From NCBI GenBank assembly GCA_018287875.1, contig JAGVVL010000009.1, forward strand, positions 2,604,001 through 2,668,000: 64,000 nt of DNA, read 5' to 3'. This document shows positions 11,214 through 20,854 of this stretch, piece by piece; position 1 is the first letter of the stretch; every line of letters begins with the position of its first letter. The stretch is from Nigrospora sphaerica. Taxonomy: Eukaryota > Ascomycota > Sordariomycetes > Amphisphaeriales > Apiosporaceae. The position numbers and the translations under genes are program-made. The notes beneath the pieces are model-generated. The model was not told the origin of the DNA. It saw nothing but the letters and a program-made list of their open reading frames with translations, and did no database searches.

Positions 11214-11809
11214 ATGGGCGACGCAGAATTGGACGCTGTAGGCCTCCCATTCCTTTGCCGTGGCCGGCGGCGACAAGACTGACCTTGGCCAGATCCGAAA
11301 AGCGCGTCTCGAGCAGCTTAAGGCGCAGAGCGGGGCCGGCAGCCAGGGCGGCGGCGGCGGCGGAGCGGGTGGTGGCCAAGGCCAGGCCGAGCAGCAGAAA
11401 CAGTGAGTCAGCTCCCCTTTCTCCGGCGTCCCATGCGCTTGAGCTGCGCGCTGCATGCGGGCGGACATTTCAAGTCGCGCGGGCCATCCGTCCCAGTAGG
11501 GGCGCCGAGCTGACCTCGCCTTCTCCCAGAGCCGAGTCCGAGGCGCGCCAGTCGATTCTCAACCAGATCCTGCACCCCGAGGCTGCGGACCGCCTGGGCC
11601 GCATCCGCCTTGTCAAGGAGTCGCGCGCCGTCGACGTCGAGAACCGCCTCATCATGCTCGCGCGGACGGGCCAGCTGCGCCAGAAGGTCACCGAGGACCA
11701 GCTCAAGGAGTTGCTCAACGCCGTCGCCGACACGCGCGAGGAGGAGAAGATTGTCGTGTCGCGCCGCAAAGGCTGGGACGATGACGACGACGATTTGCTG
11801 GACCTGTAG
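11214..11809 (+). CDS. PDCD5/TFAR19-family DNA-binding protein
   Basis: This is a small conserved eukaryotic/archaeal protein (human PDCD5, yeast Ymr074c) with a three-helix core that binds nucleic acid and chaperonin TRiC in animals. Exons are 11214-11237, 11293-11402 and 11530-11809, giving 137 residues. The first exon is only 24 nt (MGDAELDA) and joins to IRKARLEQLKAQ, the family's start. The second exon adds a Gly-rich low-complexity run (about residues 22-35). The third carries the core: RQSILNQILHPEAADRLGRI, then VENRLIMLARTGQLRQKVTEDQLKELL, ending in an acidic DDDDDDLLDL tail. Both introns are GT-AG and restore frame exactly. Confidence 0.93.
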
Positions 11810-12166
11810 CAAGCCCAGGGGAAGCCTGGAACAAGAATGACGAGAACAACAAGCATGCGAATACTCCTGCGCCGAGAGCGAGCGATGGCGAATACCACAA
11901 GGCCATGGCGTTGGAGAGAGATGATGGGCTTTAAAAGGAGCGATAGGCCGTCGCTGCCACCGTTGTCATACGACAACGCTGCAGACGACGTCCAAACACT
12001 AGGAGGCCCGTGGTTCGGTAATATTATGCTACTGCCTCTACATGCTTCGGTGCCCTGATATGGTTCCTGCTTGCTTGGTACAGGGCGGGGAGCGTACGCC
12101 CGCCGCGGCTGGGCGAAGTAGGCACCGGGTATCCCGCCGTACACCGTCGTGCGGTGGGTGTCGCAA
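11810..12166. other. Convergent 3' region between PDCD5 and COQ4
   Basis: A 357 bp tail-to-tail spacer that presumably holds both 3' UTRs. Nothing else recognised. Confidence 0.5.
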
Positions 12167-13081
12167 TTACGCATTTGCGGCGGCGGCCCCGTCCAGGCCC
12201 TGCTTCCGGCGCTTGGCCTCGTCGCGTTCTCTTTTCCTGATGTCCCGCAGGTCGGGCGGCCGCTCGATGCCCAGGCGGTCCCGCAGTGCCTGCACGTCCG
12301 TTTCCATCTCCTCTTCCCAGTAGACATTGATAACCTCGCGGCTCCGTAGGCCGTTGCGCAGGGCCCAGGGCCCGTAGACATCCCAGAAGCGGGCGCGCTC
12401 CTTGGGTTTCAGGGTGCCGACGGCGAGCATGGCGAAGCCCGTCATGGGCAGCAGCGTGTTGGCAAACTCGAAAGCCTTGAGCGCGACCTCGCCCTCGCGC
12501 ACGATGGGCAGCCCCGTTAGGGCGTGGTAGAAGTCGTGGCTCTCGCGGTAGCGCTGCATGACGTAGGCGCACTCCTCGTCATCGATGTAGCGCACGCCGG
12601 CGCGGGTGTCGGGCGACACGCCCTCGCGGTCCAGCCAGGCCACGTAGGTGCCGCCCACGGTGCCGGCCGGCAGGGTCCGCAGGTAGGGCAGGTTGAGCGA
12701 GGCGGCCGTCATGCGCGGGCGGTCGCGCAGGATGCGGCGGCCCGTCGCGTCGGCCAGCATGGCCCGGCGTAGGCGCTCGATAAAGTAGGGGGTCGCCGTC
12801 GCCTCGCCGCAGGCGGCGATGAGGTCACCCCTGTGCGGATCGCGCAGCGAGAGGAGGCCGGAGCCCACGGCGAGGGCGGCGCGCTCGAGGTGGGTGAGGG
12901 GCACATGGCCGGGATAGCGGGACGGCGGCCGGTTCAGGACGGAGAAGGGCGCGGTCGTCTTAGCAGCAGCAGCAGCAGTAGTAATAGGAGTAGCAACGGC
13001 GGACGCGAGCGCCGCGGCGGCGGTGCGAGAGACGGGACGCCGGCGCATCCCGCAAAGGCAACTCGCAAGGGCAGGCTTCAT
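12167..13081 (-). CDS. COQ4: Coenzyme Q biosynthesis protein Coq4, mitochondrial
   Basis: Coq4 organises the CoQ synthesis complex on the matrix side of the inner membrane; recent work on the human protein assigns it oxidative decarboxylation of the ring C1 carbon. One uninterrupted exon encodes 304 residues. The first 45 residues are Arg/Ala-rich without acidic residues, a good mitochondrial presequence. The domain begins near [21 protein letters not shown]. The metal-binding motif is intact: His182-Asp183-x2-His186 followed 12 residues later by Glu198 (HDxxH-x11-E). The C-terminus has the expected [22 protein letters not shown] and a basic tail. The gene lies tail to tail with PDCD5. Confidence 0.96.
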   Translation of the reverse strand: MKPALASCLCGMRRRPVSRTAAAALASAVATPITTAAAAAKTTAPFSVLNRPPSRYPGHVPLTHLERAALAVGSGLLSLRDPHRGDLIAACGEATATPYFIERLRRAMLADATGRRILRDRPRMTAASLNLPYLRTLPAGTVGGTYVAWLDREGVSPDTRAGVRYIDDEECAYVMQRYRESHDFYHALTGLPIVREGEVALKAFEFANTLLPMTGFAMLAVGTLKPKERARFWDVYGPWALRNGLRSREVINVYWEEEMETDVQALRDRLGIERPPDLRDIRKRERDEAKRRKQGLDGAAAANA

Positions 13082-13376
13082 CTTGTGGAGGTGCTGGCGA
13101 AGAGGCTCGGCCGCTTCGTCTGGCTGCCGAACGAGTGAAGGGCCCGTCGCACGGCACCTACGGGGGATGAAGGGACGTCAAAGACGTATGTATGCAACTA
13201 GTGCGTACTTTACATACGGATATACCCAACCCGCGGGGCTTCATCGTATGTTAATGGCGGGTTGAGAGTGATGTTACAGAAGATTATTATCTTATCGGTC
13301 GAGGTTCACCCCACGGCCCCCTCTCTGAGGTGAAACTTACTTATAATAATTAAAATAAAAAAGCCTTCTTGCAACG

Positions 13377-13448
13377 GCTGTGATAGTGTAGTGGTTATCA
13401 TTCTAGCCTTCCAAGCTTGAGACGGGGGTTCGATTCCCCCTCACAGCA
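13377..13448 (+). tRNA. tRNA-Gly (anticodon UCC)
   Basis: This 72-nt cloverleaf has no intron. The acceptor stem GCTGTGA (13377-13383) pairs perfectly with TCACAGC (13441-13447), followed by discriminator A. The A box resembles TAGTGTAGTGG. The anticodon loop CTTCCAA gives UCC (reads GGA). The T arm GGGGGTTCGATTCCCCC is perfectly paired. The anticodon stem CTAGC/GCTTG carries one T-T mismatch at the second pair, so a score from a tRNA finder would help. A Pol III stop (TTTT at 13451-13454, with a longer T-run after) follows directly. Confidence 0.93.
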
Positions 13449-14180
13449 ATTTTATCTTCCGTGTCTTTGTTTTTTGTCCAGTGCAAACCTTTTTGTTCTA
13501 ACACCAGTCCACGCCCAGGTCGACGACTACTATGTAGGCTTCATTCAGTGTCTAGGCACCTATCTACATACAAGCTAGATCACGACACTTCAATGGCTGC
13601 CAAGAGCCGCTACTAAGTAACCACTTGTATACATGGACGGTTCGGTAGCTTCGGCAATTCAGTACATTCTTTTTTCATTATCTTCTACCTCTCCCTCGTA
13701 GGGTCGGTGGGTACAAGTTCTAGACGTAGTACTGGCCTCCCCGCTGTTTTGTGCCAACGCCAGAGTCGGGGGTCCCTGCAATCGGGAATCGTCGGTGGGC
13801 ACTCGCTGACGGAAGGTGGCAAGTTCATTGGCCACCTGCAAAGCTTTCTCCACTCTTTCTTTTCCCGCCCACCTCAGATCCCCTCACACTCGCACCCGAA
13901 GCCGTGGGATGGGATTTCGGAGAGCTTAACGCCGGGCCCCGACACTTGCATGAACCCCGGATAGCCTGTCTCCATGTGCATGCTGGTCTGGAGCAGCAGT
14001 AGAAGCCCGTGGACAGGCCTGGTGGAGGAAGACTTCATGCTCCCGAGCTTTACCTGGCGCATCTTTTTCCGCTCTTCCCTCGACACCAACATCAACACCC
14101 ACCCGTCCACCGCAGCATCCATAGCACCCTCACGCTCGCCCTCTCTTTGTCCTTAACCCGCCCGCCCTCTCCTTTCCAAG
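13449..14180. other. Intergenic region upstream of the MIX17-like gene
   Basis: It begins with T-runs that serve as tRNA terminators, then holds the promoter and 5' UTR of the CHCH gene, with a pyrimidine-rich stretch at 14120-14180. No further gene recognised. Confidence 0.5.
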
Positions 14181-14704
14181 ATGCCTCGCCAGCGCTCCGC
14201 CGCCCGCCCTGCGCCCTCTCGGCCCACCGTTCCGGCGAAGCAGCCCGCCCAGCAGCAGACGCGACCGGCGGCCACCTATGCGCCCGCCCAGTCTCCTCGC
14301 CAGGCGCCTCCGGCCGCCGCGCCCCAGGGCTCGCAGGGCCCCGGCCTGTTCGGACAGATGGCCAGCACCGCCGCGTGAGTTCCCTTTCTCCCTCCCCCTT
14401 CCCGCCCGAGCATCCCGGCACTTGGGGTCCCCGTGACTAATACGCCAGCCGCAGTGGTGTCGCAGTAGGCTCCTCCATCGGCCATGCCATCGGTGGCATG
14501 TTTGGCGGCGGCTCGTCGGCCCCGGCCGAGGCCGCTCCCCAGCAGGCCAACGCCCAGCAGCAGCAGCAGCAGTGGGGCAACAACTGCGCCGGCGCTACCC
14601 AGAACTTCACAAAGTGCATGGACGACCACAACGGTAACATGCAGATCTGCAACTGGTACCTCGAGCAGCTCAAGGCCTGCCAGTCCGCTGCCAGTCCCTA
14701 CTAG
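14181..14704 (+). CDS. MIX17: Twin CX9C CHCH-domain protein, MIX17/CHCHD2-CHCHD10 family
   Basis: This is a small intermembrane-space protein imported by the Mia40 disulfide relay and linked to respiratory-complex and cristae upkeep. Exons 14181-14374 and 14455-14704 encode 147 residues. The N-terminus is Arg/Pro/Gln-rich and unstructured, like CHCHD2/10. A Gly-rich hydrophobic segment follows (GVAVGSSIGHAIGGMFGGG, residues 66-84), then a six-Gln run (99-104). The CHCH domain has Cys109-x9-Cys119 and Cys130-x9-Cys140, exactly the twin CX9C spacing. The intron (14375-14454) splits the Ala65 codon. Family certain; function by orthology. Confidence 0.94.
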
Positions 14705-15021
14705 ACTCCCGTGAGAAGAACGAACGAGGGGACGGCAATACCGTGCGGTTCGGTCATGGAAGGATCCGGTCCCGAGACTGCATGCTTGCGTCGTTATTTG
14801 CGCATCAACGCTGCTTCATACGCTACTCTACCATCCACGCAGACACGCGCACCTCCTTCGGGTACCGTGTGTTGCGGCGCCTACTTGTCCTGTGAATGAC
14901 GAGAGCCGCCGTGAAGAAATTAAGATACTCCTATTCACCCTTCAACTTTCCCCATCTGCTGCGAGTGAAGACTATGCTTGTCGCGGGCGCCACCTTCGCC
15001 GTCCTGCTCCTCCTTCTCCTC
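14705..15021. other. Convergent 3' region between MIX17-like and UBX genes
   Basis: A 317 bp tail-to-tail spacer with no recognised feature beyond presumed 3' UTRs. Confidence 0.5.
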
Positions 15022-16718
15022 CTAACCCCCTGCCTCATCGTCCTCGTCTCTTCGGGGCTCGAAATTCAGCTATAGAGAATGTTAGTGACGAACCTATGCC
15101 AAAGCGTGCGGCCACGCTAGGTAGGAAACTAGCTCAACCGCTCCGCGCGGCCAGGACCCAGTCGTGTGTAGGGGACCACCGACGCACGCCAAAACTTACC
15201 GAGTTGCCGTTGTAAAGTTGCTGGTCCCGTCTTTGGTCGTCTGCGTTCTGGAACGCCCGAATTCTCCGCCTCTCGGCGTGGGCGTCGAGGTTCTCGAGCG
15301 GTATCCCACCCTGCGCCTCGTCGGCACTCCGGCCTCGGAACAGCAGGCTGAGCGGGCTGAAGAAAAAGAGCAGCCATGAGTATACATAAGCCACTCCACG
15401 CGAGAAAAACCCGCCGCTCTGTGCATACGCCGAGGCCACCCGTATCACAGGCACCAGCACGAGGGTGGCGCTCGGTGCCAGCCCAAGGTCCCCAAGTGTC
15501 TCACTCTCCTCGCCAGGCTCGACGACCTTGTTGGGCAGCGGCGTCAGGAGGATGCGGAACGTGTAGGGACCGTTGCCGTCGGTCCGGTTATCGTCGACCC
15601 ATTTGCGAACGTGGTTGGCCAGGCTGTCGTCGCGCGAGAAGCGGCCCCGGATCGTGGAGCCGTCGAACAGCCGCACCTGGAGATTGCAGGTCGGCCCTCC
15701 ACCGCGGCTTCGTAGCTGGATCGGCGTCTCGGCCTGGCTGGTCGAACCCGGGGCAGCCGCCGGGGCGTCGGGGTCCGTGGCCGCCAGCAACAACCTCGCC
15801 TGCTTCTCCTGCGCCTCTCGCTCGCGACGCTCCTTTTTGTCATCCTCTATGCGTCGCAAGATGCGCTGGCGCTCATCCTTCTCATCCTGCTTCTTCCTGC
15901 GGAGCATTTGCGCGTGGCTAGACTCGGCGGCTGTTATGTTGGGAGACGTGGGCTCGCTGTCGCGCTTCGCTGCGTCGCGCCGCTCCTGCGCGCGCTTCTC
16001 CCGCTCAGCCTTGGCCGCTGCTTCCCGGGCTTTCTGGTCGGCCTCTAGACGCTTTGCTCGCTCCGCGAGTAGCGCCTGCACGCTGGCCGTGCGCTCCTCC
16101 GAGGAGGATGGCGCGGCGGCGCCGGAGCTGTTGGACGCGGGCAGTACTTCTTGCTGCGTTGCGCTGGCGGCCGCAGGGCCGTCTGCGCGCGCATCCTGAT
16201 GGCCCGTGGTGCCGGTTTGCACGGGTCCGTCGGGCCGGATACTGCTCGCGGTGGCCTCGCCCAGGGCCGTACCCAGTCGCTTCACAAATTCGGGCCTCGC
16301 TGTCCCGGCTACAATGTACTCCTTCAGTTGGCCGTTTCTATGAGCGGGTCAGCGCTGGTCTCGAGACGGCAGCCTAGGCCGTGCGCGCCTCGGCACTACT
16401 CACTTGATAACCACCACCGTTGGCTTCCTCGGAACGGGGAACAGGGCCTCGAGGTAGCCGGCTTCATCCGACCCCGCTACCAGGCGCAGCGTGATGGCCC
16501 CGGACCGCAGGCCCTCCTGGACGTGGTCATCGACGAGGAAGTCGGTTTCCCACCGTTGGCTTTCGTCTCCCTCATCTGTGCACGCGTGTGTGAGTCTTGG
16601 GTTCAAGATGGGCGGGCCCGGGAGCCGCCTTACCTGTGACAAAGCAGACAACGTGCTTGGACTCCTGCAGGGCGGTGGCGATGCCTTCGTGGAGGGCGCC
16701 TGTGAAAAACATGGCCAT
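15022..16718 (-). CDS. UBX-domain ER membrane protein, UBXN4 (erasin)-like
   Basis: Proteins of this type recruit the Cdc48/p97 ATPase to the ER for protein degradation. Exons are 16718-16634, 16575-16404, 16337-15200 and 15069-15022, giving 480 residues; every junction restores frame. Residues 1-80 form a thioredoxin-like UAS domain (MAMFFTGALHEGIATALQES, LEALFPVPRKPTVVVIKNGQ). A long charged coiled coil follows (about 140-245). The UBX fold lies near 273-357 (NLQVRLFDGSTIRGRF, YTFRILLTPLPNKVV, LVLVPVIR). A hydrophobic hairpin-like segment follows at about 372-391 (VAYVYSWLLFFFSPLSLLF). The last 16-codon exon gives LNFEPRRDEDDE, common in this family. The usual Cdc48-binding Phe-Pro-Arg loop reads Leu-Pro-Asn here. 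The N-terminal MAM allows starts at 16718 or 16712. Confidence 0.9.
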
Positions 16719-17969
16719 GGCGGGCGTACCGTGGGGAGCCGGGCCAAGGTGCACGTGGTCGTCGTCGGTTTCCGCAGAAACGGCCTCGGCTGGGGAGGTG
16801 ACAAGAGATGACCAATGCGGCACGTACCGAGGGTAACCAGCAAGAGTTCCGTGGCCAATATGGACGGAAAGTAAGAGGGAAGGCAGTCACGCAGGTTAGT
16901 CGTTGTGTGCAGTAGCTAAAGTGAGTAGTGTAAGCAGATGAGGCGATGGTGCTCTGAAGGCGCCGAGTCAATTAACCAACCGTCCATGCTCGTGGGCAGA
17001 CCAGGTTGGGGTTGTAGTAACGGGACAGAGGAGGTCGGCGGCCGCACACCCATCACCATATCCCATTCATTCCCTCGGAGGCGGGAGCTGCTTCATGCCA
17101 CCTGGCGAGTGCCACTGGGGCCCGACCGATGGGCTTTTGTCGGCTGAGAAGACAGGACGCAGATTAGTGCCAAAGTAGTGCACCGATAGAGCAACCGGGT
17201 GCATCGGGTACAACTGTGAATAATAACCTGACCCCCTCTCAAACATTATCTTTGTGAGGACTTCTTCTTATTCCTGTGCCTTCTATATTTGAATCCTACC
17301 TCGTGAGGGCCTGTATCTTACGCTTGCCTTTTATATAAATGGACGTTCATATCTACGCGTGTGTAACAGAGTATAAAGTACGCTCATAGCAAGTACCTAG
17401 GAAGTAGGTAAGTATTTATGTACAGATTTAAGTAGGTACTAATCTATGTTTTTACGTCGAGGCTACATCTTCCTTTCTGCCTCTCGAGAGCCAGGTAAGT
17501 ATTGCCTTGCCTACCTCTGTCGCATAGCACTAAATGCATGAAAGTTAGCAATTGAACTACAAGGACGGGCCAGAAGCTACATAATGGGCAAGCATCCATA
17601 TTAATTGGCCCCCGTCATAGCAATTGAGGTACACGCCCGTATGAAAGACCACCACTTCCCATCATGAATCTCGGGTTGCTGGTGGAGGAGACTCCCCACG
17701 CCGGCCCCACTTGCCCGCTACCAACTACTGTCAGGTGTAGGTACTGTGCACTGTATTCGTAGCAAAAAAGCGGCATGCACCATGTGGTCAAACTGGAGGA
17801 ACCATGTACATCCGGCTGGAGAATCCCGGTCCGCCGGCGGTGCGCTCCCGATAGTGTGGACGACGGGAACCTCCACGCGCGAAGTCGGCCTCGAGAATTT
17901 CCCCAACCCACGACCTACCCTACGTCTGCGGCCCTGGCTCACCACCCCACGACGACGCGACCTGCGACC
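16719..17969. other. Divergent promoter region between the UBX gene and SHY1
   Basis: About 1.25 kb. The centre (17210-17580) is notably AT-rich for this window and has TACCTAGG/GTAGGTAAG patches at 17393-17440. No gene or RNA recognised. Confidence 0.5.
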
Positions 17970-19247
17970 ATGACAATTCTCGGCCGCGTTCTGCGGTCGT
18001 CCCGCGCGGGACGCGTTGAGGCGGCCGCTCTGCCGCCACGAGTCACACCCACCCTCCGTCGCCCTGGCGCCCCGTCGCTGCCCGTCTCCCCGCCGCCTTC
18101 GTCCCCGTACGCGACCTTGCCGCGGCGCCTCCCGACGGCCGCCAGCGTCCCCTCCGTCCCGGCCCGCCGGGCCTTCTCCCAATCCCGCCGGGCGCGGAAC
18201 CGGCAGCCCGCCGAGGAACCCAACTTCTCGTCCATCCTGGACAACCCGCCGCAGCTCGTACGCACTGGGCACCGCCGCCACGGCCCGGGCCTCATCATCC
18301 TCGCCATCATCCCCGTGACCGCCTTCCTGCTGGGAACGTGGCAGGTGCAGCGCCTGGGCTGGAAGACGGACCTCATCGCCAAGTTCGAGGACAGGCTCGT
18401 GCGGGAACCGTTGCCCCTGCCGCCACGCATCGATCCCGACGCCATCCACGACTTCGACTTCCGGCGCGTGTGGGCCCGCGGCCGCTACCGCCACGACCAG
18501 GAGATGCTCATCGGGCCCCGCATGCGCGACGGCGAGGACGGCTACATGGTTGTCACACCGCTGGAGCGCCTGGACGAGGGCGACGGCTCCACCGTTCTCG
18601 TCAACCGGGGTTGGATCAGCAAGAAGCACCGCCGCCAGGCCGCCAGGAGCCCCGACACCCTGCCCAGGGGCGAAGTCGTGGTCGAGGGCCTGCTGCGGGA
18701 GCCCTGGAAGAAGAACATGTTTACGCCCGAGAACAGGCCCGACATTGGCGAGTTCTACTTCCCCGACGTGAAGCAAATGGCCGCCCTGACGGGCAGCCAG
18801 CCCGTTTGGGTCGAACAGACCATGGGTGCGTTCTTCATTATCCTCTTTACCATCCCTTCGTTAATTCCATCCCACCCCTTGGACACGCGAGCTGACACGG
18901 CGCAGAGCCCGGCCTCCTTCAGACCATCGATATGGAGTCCAAAGGCGACCCTATTGGCCGGCCCGCCGAGGTCAATTTGAGGAATAACCACGCCCAGTAT
19001 ATCTTTACTTGGTAAAGCGTTCCCCTCTGCTCTCCCCAACGGCTCTTACGAAACCCCTCACCCCACCGACAAGCCCTCCCCGCTCCTCCACCCCTCAGGC
19101 GCGTCGCCTCACTCGTCTCGGTGCTGACTGCTGCCGACCTGCAGGTACGGACTCGCAGCCGCGACAACCATCATGTTCTACCTGGTCGTCAAAAAGCCGC
19201 CCACAGACATGGCCCGTCGCGTTCGGATGAACAAGGAGTGGTCATAG
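17970..19247 (+). CDS. SHY1: SURF1-family cytochrome c oxidase assembly factor Shy1
   Basis: Shy1/Surf1 is an inner-membrane protein needed for Cox1 maturation and heme a insertion. Exons 17970-18825, 18906-19011 and 19145-19247 encode 354 residues; introns are GT-AG and restore frame. A long Arg/Pro/Ser presequence (about residues 1-75) targets mitochondria. The first transmembrane helix (about 107-127) contains PVTAFLLGTWQVQRLGWK, the signature GxWQxxR. The intermembrane domain shows RVWARGRY, LVNRGWI (conserved NRGW) and the second membrane helix is WYGLAAATTIMFYLVVKK near the C-terminus. The stop lies only 47 bp from the CENP-T stop on the opposite strand. Confidence 0.96.
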
Positions 19248-19294
19248 GTGCCTTCCTTTTGTGTAGCACGACGCCCGCGCTCACGCGAACTCGG

Positions 19295-20854
19295 TCAAGT
19301 GACGGCCACTTCAGCATCCTCCGCCCCTGCCCTCTGCGGCTTCTTCCTCTTGGACCCCTTGACCGGGGCCGGAAGGGGCAATCGAACCTCTTGCAGCAGT
19401 TCACGCGGCAGATAGCGTTGAGCTAGCGCAAAAGGCGTAGTGGACGCGCTTGTTTGTCGCTGTCTGCGTAGTAAGTCTGTTAGATACCTTCTAGTACAAT
19501 GGGCGCGGGCGGGCCCTTCCGGCAGGTCGCATGTATCATACCTTCGCATGAGCGTCATCATATCGCTCTCGTCGATAGTCTTGCGTCCAGCGTGTTTGGA
19601 ATAGGCCTGTAAGTCATCGCCCAGCTGCTCGAAGAACCAGTCGGTGGCCTGCATGATGGCGTCCAAGGTATCTGGTGCGAGCTTGGATTTGCTTGCGCCG
19701 GCCGTCCTGGCAAAGGTGGTCGCCAGTCTTTTGACCACACCTTGTGGTAGTGAGGGATACTCAATGCCGTGCTTCGATATTTTTTTCCCCGGTTTCCTCC
19801 GTCTAGACGAACCCATGGTGAAGCCTGCGGCTTGGGAAATTAGAGTCGCATCTGCATCCTGATTGCCGATCACACCGCTCTCCTCTTCCTCGCCAAGTTC
19901 CAGCAGACCGCTCGGCTCCCCGTGGCCGGTCCTGTCGGCTTCAGGGGTGCCATCGGGCGCGTCGCTGGGTCCATCGGCGAGCGCTTGGTCAGATTCATTG
20001 TCATCCTCGTCCATGAACATGGGCTCCCGTGCCGGGGACGATTCCATTGGCGCCATGACGAAGGTGCTCTCGTTGGCGGCGTCAGGGAACTCCATCGGAG
20101 GGAACAGGCTGTCGCGTCTGAGAGTCTGCCGGCGAAGCTCGTTGGCATCGGAGCGGTCCAAATCACCTGGGTCGTCAAACACCATGCCGTCTTCGTCTTC
20201 CTCCACGACGGGGGGCGGGAAAAAGCCCGAATCAATACCCACATCGTCGCTTCGTAGGTCCGCCCCGACGTAGTCGCTGTAGCGCGCACTTCCCAAGCTA
20301 CTCCGTGCCGCATCGGCTGGGACGCGCCGCGGCAGCTCGATGGACTGCGCCGTGTAGTCGGCCTCCTCGAGTCCACTAAGTCGCGGAGGCTTCAGCTCGC
20401 TATCCAGGTCGTCGTCCTCGTTCAAGTTGAGCGAGAGACGCGGCCTCTCGATCTCAAAGTCGTCGGAAAAGTCCTCGTCCTCGTGGCCCTCGGCGACGAC
20501 GGGCAGGGACGAGTTGGCGCCAGTGTCAGAGGGCGATGAAGACGAGTGAATGGCCTGCGACGAGGGCGCGAGCAGGCGGCTCAGGGCGCGCAAGGGGTCC
20601 CGCGGCGTCTCGCGCTGGTCACGCAGACTGCGACGTCGCTCCTTGCCAGGGGTGAAGAGAGCGGTGCGTCGCCTCTGCAGGGCGGCATAGGCAGCCCGCC
20701 CATGTGGTGTTGCCGCCGTGGGCCGGCGAGCCGACAGTCGACCCGGCGTGGCTTCGGTGTTTCGCTCCCGGCGGTTCGGCGTCGCGGCCGTCGCGGCACC
20801 GGGCGTGCTGGGCGGCGCGAGGCGGGTATCCGAGGGGTCGGTGGAAAAGGCCAT
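19295..20854 (-). CDS. Inner kinetochore protein CENP-T (Cnn1-related)
   Basis: CENP-T pairs with CENP-W at centromeres and recruits the Ndc80 complex. Exons 20854-19542 and 19463-19295 give 493 residues. The N-terminus is disordered and rich in Ser/Thr-Pro sites (for example LAPPSTPG, EATPGRL, ALFTPGK), as expected for Ndc80 recruitment. The middle is acidic. The C-terminal histone fold spans about residues 366-465: YPSLPQGVVKRLATTFAR, LDAIMQATDWFFEQLGDDL, and DESDMMTLMRRQRQT, then the family tail ALAQRYLPRELLQEVR. The 78-nt intron (19541-19464) is a multiple of three and has no stop. Retaining it would add 26 residues inside the histone fold. I exclude it because MRRQRQT is the conserved join and both splice signals are present. 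Confidence 0.9.
   Translation of the reverse strand: MAFSTDPSDTRLAPPSTPGAATAATPNRRERNTEATPGRLSARRPTAATPHGRAAYAALQRRRTALFTPGKERRRSLRDQRETPRDPLRALSRLLAPSSQAIHSSSSPSDTGANSSLPVVAEGHEDEDFSDDFEIERPRLSLNLNEDDDLDSELKPPRLSGLEEADYTAQSIELPRRVPADAARSSLGSARYSDYVGADLRSDDVGIDSGFFPPPVVEEDEDGMVFDDPGDLDRSDANELRRQTLRRDSLFPPMEFPDAANESTFVMAPMESSPAREPMFMDEDDNESDQALADGPSDAPDGTPEADRTGHGEPSGLLELGEEEESGVIGNQDADATLISQAAGFTMGSSRRRKPGKKISKHGIEYPSLPQGVVKRLATTFARTAGASKSKLAPDTLDAIMQATDWFFEQLGDDLQAYSKHAGRKTIDESDMMTLMRRYDTCDLPEGPARAHCTRRYLTDLLRRQRQTSASTTPFALAQRYLPRELLQEVRLPLPAPVKGSKRKKPQRAGAEDAEVAVT

Noticed and set aside
17718..18776. 352-codon minus frame opposite SHY1
   Set aside because: Shadow of the SHY1 exon; composition is low-information Gly/Arg/Ala.
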